Shown: one piece after another, positions 7,149 to 9,469 of the stretch
Numbering within the stretch: position 1 is the first letter of the stretch
How the letters are laid out: every line of letters starts with the position of its first letter
From: an uncultured Clostridia bacterium
GTDB taxonomy: Bacteria > Bacillota > Clostridia > HGM11514
Reading direction: 5' to 3'
DNA: 9,469 nucleotides
Assembly (NCBI GenBank): GCA_934489915.1
Contig: CAKSSZ010000044.1
Location: 1 to 9,469, forward strand
Program-made: the position numbers and the translations under genes
The notes under the pieces: model-generated
Told to the model about the DNA's origin: nothing
The model's database searches: none
Seen by the model: only the letters and a program-made list of their open reading frames with translations

Positions 7149-8240
7149 ATGAAAAAAAAGAAGCTGTTATTTGTGGGACAAAATTTATGTGTCGGAGGCG
7201 TGCAAACAGCCTTTATCAACCATTTGAAAAAGCTTTCAAAAAACTCGCAATATGATATAACCGTTTATCTGTTTTCAAAGGGGAAATTATTAGATCAACT
7301 GCCTCAAAACATTAAAATAATTGAGGGAAGTAAAATGCTTCAATTAATTTCATTGCCGTACGATGATGTAAAGCAAACTAAAAATGTGATTAAGATAATG
7401 CTAAGAGCAGGAGCGGTAATAATAGCAAACTGGATTGGTGTAGAAACATTTTATCGTATGTGCTTTAGAAAGCTCCCTTTTAAATATGATATTGCTGCAT
7501 CCTATTTTACAGATGGACTCAACGGTACATTCAATCGGGGTACAAATTTATTTGTGTCTGAATATGTTGATGCCGATGAAAAGCTGACATGGATACATAA
7601 TGATCCCATATTAGCTCGCTTCGACCAAGAGTATTGTCGCAAATTATATAAACCGTTTGATAGGATTGTGTGTGTATCGGATGCTGTTCGGGAAAAATTT
7701 GATTTGTTTTTGCCTGAATACAAGAACAAAACGATAACATTTCACAATGTTTTTGATGAAGAGCAAATAGAAAGACTTTCAAAGGAACTTGTACCTTTTG
7801 AAAAATCAAATTACGACATAGTAACAGTAGCGAGAGAAGATAATTTGCAAAAGCGCATTGATGGCATAATTAAAATTTGCCGTAAATTGAAAGATGAGGG
7901 CATATCCGATTTTAAGTGGAGGGTCATCGGCGGCGGACCTTCTCTTGAACCAAATAAGGAATTAGCCAAAATGCTCAATGTGGATGATGTGATAGTATTA
8001 GAGGGCGAAAAGACCAATCCTTATCCATATATATTTATGTCTGACTTGTTTGCACTTTATTCAGCATTTGAAGGGTTTCCCATGGTAATAGGAGAAACGA
8101 TGATATTAAACACTCCTATCCTTACAACAAATTACGCAGCAGCAAAAGAACAGATTCCCAGTGATAAAGGAATTATCGCATCAAACGATGAAGAATTTTA
8201 CCAAATACTCAAGGAACTCCTCACTACAAGAAATGCATGA
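7149..8240 (+). CDS. GT4-family glycosyltransferase, probably with truncated C-terminus
   Basis: 363 residues from ATG 7149, chosen over ATG 7128 because AGGAG at 7136-7140 sits 8 nt before 7149 and MKKKKLLFVGQNL is the normal family start. ATG 7128 directly abuts the previous stop and lacks its own ribosome site. Visible are the N-terminal GGVQTAF loop (16-22), LTWIHNDP (146-153), the donor-phosphate region VTVAREDNLQKRID (225-238), WRVIGGGP (257-264) and the GT4 signature EGFPMVIGE (Glu308, Glu316). It should add a sugar to the repeat unit. The protein stops at ELLTTRNA, within what would be the penultimate helix. Relatives usually have 20-40 more residues, and frame +1 right after this point reads like that missing tail (see the entry at 8241-8304). 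The catalytic centre is intact, so activity is still possible. Confidence 0.87.
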   Translation: MKKKKLLFVGQNLCVGGVQTAFINHLKKLSKNSQYDITVYLFSKGKLLDQLPQNIKIIEGSKMLQLISLPYDDVKQTKNVIKIMLRAGAVIIANWIGVETFYRMCFRKLPFKYDIAASYFTDGLNGTFNRGTNLFVSEYVDADEKLTWIHNDPILARFDQEYCRKLYKPFDRIVCVSDAVREKFDLFLPEYKNKTITFHNVFDEEQIERLSKELVPFEKSNYDIVTVAREDNLQKRIDGIIKICRKLKDEGISDFKWRVIGGGPSLEPNKELAKMLNVDDVIVLEGEKTNPYPYIFMSDLFALYSAFEGFPMVIGETMILNTPILTTNYAAAKEQIPSDKGIIASNDEEFYQILKELLTTRNA

Positions 8241-8304
8241 AGGAGTAAAGAATATTGCCTTTGCACAAGAGCTTGTGTCAGCACAGTATTTGAGAACTTT
8301 TTAG
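8241..8304 (+). pseudogene. Out-of-frame remnant of the glycosyltransferase C-terminus
   Basis: Reading frame +1 relative to the upstream glycosyltransferase, from about 8215 to the TAG at 8302-8304, gives LQEMHEGVKNIAFAQELVS and then AQYLRTF. This resembles the C-terminal helix pair of GT4 enzymes (pattern LxxMxxGaxxxAxxF...QY). The annotated frame stops at 8238 just where such a helix should begin. Frame 0 is also open from 8241 to the TAA at 8403, with ENFLELESILKNLKKGNIKN from about 8292, so a second, compensating shift is possible. I cannot tell a natural mutation from a sequencing indel. No AUG with a ribosome site drives this stretch as a separate gene. Confidence 0.4.
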
Positions 8305-8430
8305 AGTTGGAAAGTATTTTGAAAAATTTGAAAAAGGGGAATATTAAAAATTTTTGTGTCAAAAGCAATGAGGTGCAAATCAAGCAGTTTTGTTGTTTGG
8401 AATAAAAAGAACTACGAGGAGAAATGGAAA
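8305..8430 (+). other. AT-rich spacer before the polymerase gene, with a weak promoter candidate
   Basis: Together with 8241-8304 this makes the only sizeable gap inside the operon (190 nt). It holds a possible weak promoter, TTGAAA at 8319-8324 and TATTAA at 8342-8347 with a 17-nt spacer, but chance matches are frequent in such AT-rich DNA. There is no intrinsic terminator, so read-through from the operon into the polymerase gene is expected. GAGGAG at 8416-8421 is the ribosome site for ATG 8431. Confidence 0.35.
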
Positions 8431-9469
8431 ATGACAAATGGTGAGATGTACAAAAAAGAATATTTTAAGGAATTGCTTATTGTTGCATTGTTATTAATGG
8501 CATACGCTATCAATATCCCCTTTTTGATATTAACGTCATTTGCTCTGGCTTGCTTTCTGGTTGTGTTTTCAAAGGATCAAAAATCCGTTTATTATTTGGC
8601 ATTTTTCACCTCATTTGCAGGTGTTTTTGTCTATCAAGGCAGGCATATGTTTTTTGTGATGGTTGCATTATTTATCTTAAAAACATTGGTGAAAAACAGG
8701 ATCAATCGCGAAACCGTTGCTTTTTATTTTGTAATATTGACATACAGTATATTATTCAGTGATGTACGAAGCGGATTTTCATTTGCTAAAATGATAGGTT
8801 TGATTTTATTATTTGCAATTCCGTCGATTGCGGAGCTTGCGGATAAATTTGATTGCAGAATTTTCTTGCAGAACTATATTTTTGGATTTTTAGTTGCTAC
8901 AGTTATTGGTTTCTTTGTAAAGAGCTTTCCGTCCATGTACCGGTTATTTGAAGTGGATTTGATATGGACAGAAAAATTTCAGGAAGTAACAAGATTCTTC
9001 GGATTGGCTTATGACTCAAATTTTTATGCGTTAAGCAATTATCTCATTCTTGCATATTTATTATTTGCTTTTGAGAAGATAACGCCTTTTAGAGGCTTTC
9101 TCATTTTGTTTTTATTAATATCGGGATTAATGACAATTTCAAAAAGTTATTTTTTGATTACGGGGTTTCTTTTCATTTTATATCTTGTAAACAATATTTC
9201 AAAAATGAAACGAATGATGGCTTTTATTTTGGCGGCTGTGATTGGAGTGTGGGCATTTTCAATTGTCAGCAGTATATTAGGCTATAATGTGATTGAATTA
9301 ATTCAATCACGGTTTATTCCGGATGGAAGCTTTGCAGATAACACTACAGGCAGAACGGATATTTGGAAAGAATATATGAATTTGTTTCAAACCAGCGGAG
9401 CAAAAGAATTTTTGTTTGGATTTGGTTTCAACGCTAAAGTTCTTCATGCTGCGCATAATACGCTTATAG
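8431..9469 (+). CDS. Wzy-like polysaccharide polymerase / O-antigen ligase family membrane protein (3' end outside window)
   Basis: The frame is open to the window edge with 346 complete codons and no stop. ATG 8431 has GAGGAG 9 nt upstream. The ATG at 8424 is too close to that site and ends after six codons. The protein is very hydrophobic, with about 10 or 11 likely membrane segments between residues 13 and 284 (for example LLIVALLLMAYAINIPFLI, GFLVATVIGFFV, GFLILFLLISGLM). It then has a soluble-loop signature of the O-antigen ligase/Wzy family: GRTDIWKEY (307-315), FLFGFGFN (327-334) and HAAHNTLI (339-346), the usual GR..W, G.G and HN motifs. Such proteins join lipid-linked repeat units on the outer membrane face. 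A ligase role is less likely in a Gram-positive but cannot be excluded. It is visibly AT-rich and contains a perfect 22-bp palindrome at 9289-9310. Confidence 0.88.
   Translation, partial: MTNGEMYKKEYFKELLIVALLLMAYAINIPFLILTSFALACFLVVFSKDQKSVYYLAFFTSFAGVFVYQGRHMFFVMVALFILKTLVKNRINRETVAFYFVILTYSILFSDVRSGFSFAKMIGLILLFAIPSIAELADKFDCRIFLQNYIFGFLVATVIGFFVKSFPSMYRLFEVDLIWTEKFQEVTRFFGLAYDSNFYALSNYLILAYLLFAFEKITPFRGFLILFLLISGLMTISKSYFLITGFLFILYLVNNISKMKRMMAFILAAVIGVWAFSIVSSILGYNVIELIQSRFIPDGSFADNTTGRTDIWKEYMNLFQTSGAKEFLFGFGFNAKVLHAAHNTLI
9289..9310. repeat. Perfect 22-bp palindrome inside the polymerase gene
   Basis: GTGATTGAATT at 9289-9299 is followed at once by its exact reverse complement at 9300-9310, with no spacer. 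It codes for VIELIQS in the predicted loop after the last membrane segment seen. It may be a chance coding palindrome, a protein-binding site or a cruciform/hairpin-forming sequence. Confidence 0.95.

Noticed and set aside
8264..8277. Short inverted repeat CACAAG-AG-CTTGTG as a terminator after the third glycosyltransferase
   Set aside because: The loop is only 2 nt, the stem is 6 bp and no T-run follows.
8424..8444. Six-codon reading frame starting at ATG 8424, ahead of the polymerase
   Set aside because: It is only 2 nt from GAGGAG, too short a spacing, and it overlaps the much better start at 8431.
8550..8762. Plus-strand reading frame within the polymerase gene
   Set aside because: It lies in another frame of a clear membrane-protein gene, has no ribosome site and its Cys-rich product looks random.

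Overview
The window looks like a Gram-positive, Clostridia-like Firmicute chromosome. The evidence is an S-layer-homology (SLH) protein, AGGAGG-type ribosome sites, a TTGTAA/TATAAT promoter and a compact glycan operon. This placement is inference from gene content and style; no marker gene is present.

Region 1 (1-1003): the 3' end of a secreted SLH-domain protein, open at the left edge. It is closed by a strong intrinsic terminator with a 15-bp perfect stem and seven T's. Region 2 (1004-1216): an AT-rich intergenic stretch with a convincing sigma-A-type promoter (TTGTAA, 17-nt spacer, TG-extended TATAAT) and a short leader. Region 3 (1217-9469, continuing past the right edge): a tightly packed, same-strand operon for a surface polysaccharide or glycan. 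Its order is DegT-family PLP sugar aminotransferase, GNAT acyltransferase, ATP-grasp ligase, small PglC-like phosphoglycosyl transferase, three GT4-type glycosyltransferases, and the start of a multi-spanning Wzy-like polymerase. The last gene is open at the window edge (8431-9469). Genes up to 8240 are 8 nt apart or less, or overlap by 4 nt (GTGA). The only larger gap in the operon, 190 nt, precedes the polymerase gene.

Proposed logic: the aminotransferase makes an amino sugar on a nucleotide carrier. The GNAT and/or ATP-grasp enzyme acylates that amine. The phosphoglycosyl transferase moves the sugar phosphate to undecaprenyl phosphate. The three glycosyltransferases extend the lipid-linked repeat unit and the Wzy-like protein polymerises it outside the membrane. 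The 4,6-dehydratase expected upstream of the aminotransferase, the flippase and any chain-length regulator are not in the window.

The points most worth a second look are: an ATP-grasp ligase set between amino-sugar enzymes and the initiating transferase (possible aminoacylated sugar); coding-like sequence in another frame just after the third glycosyltransferase's stop (likely C-terminal frameshift); and a perfect 22-bp palindrome inside the polymerase gene.
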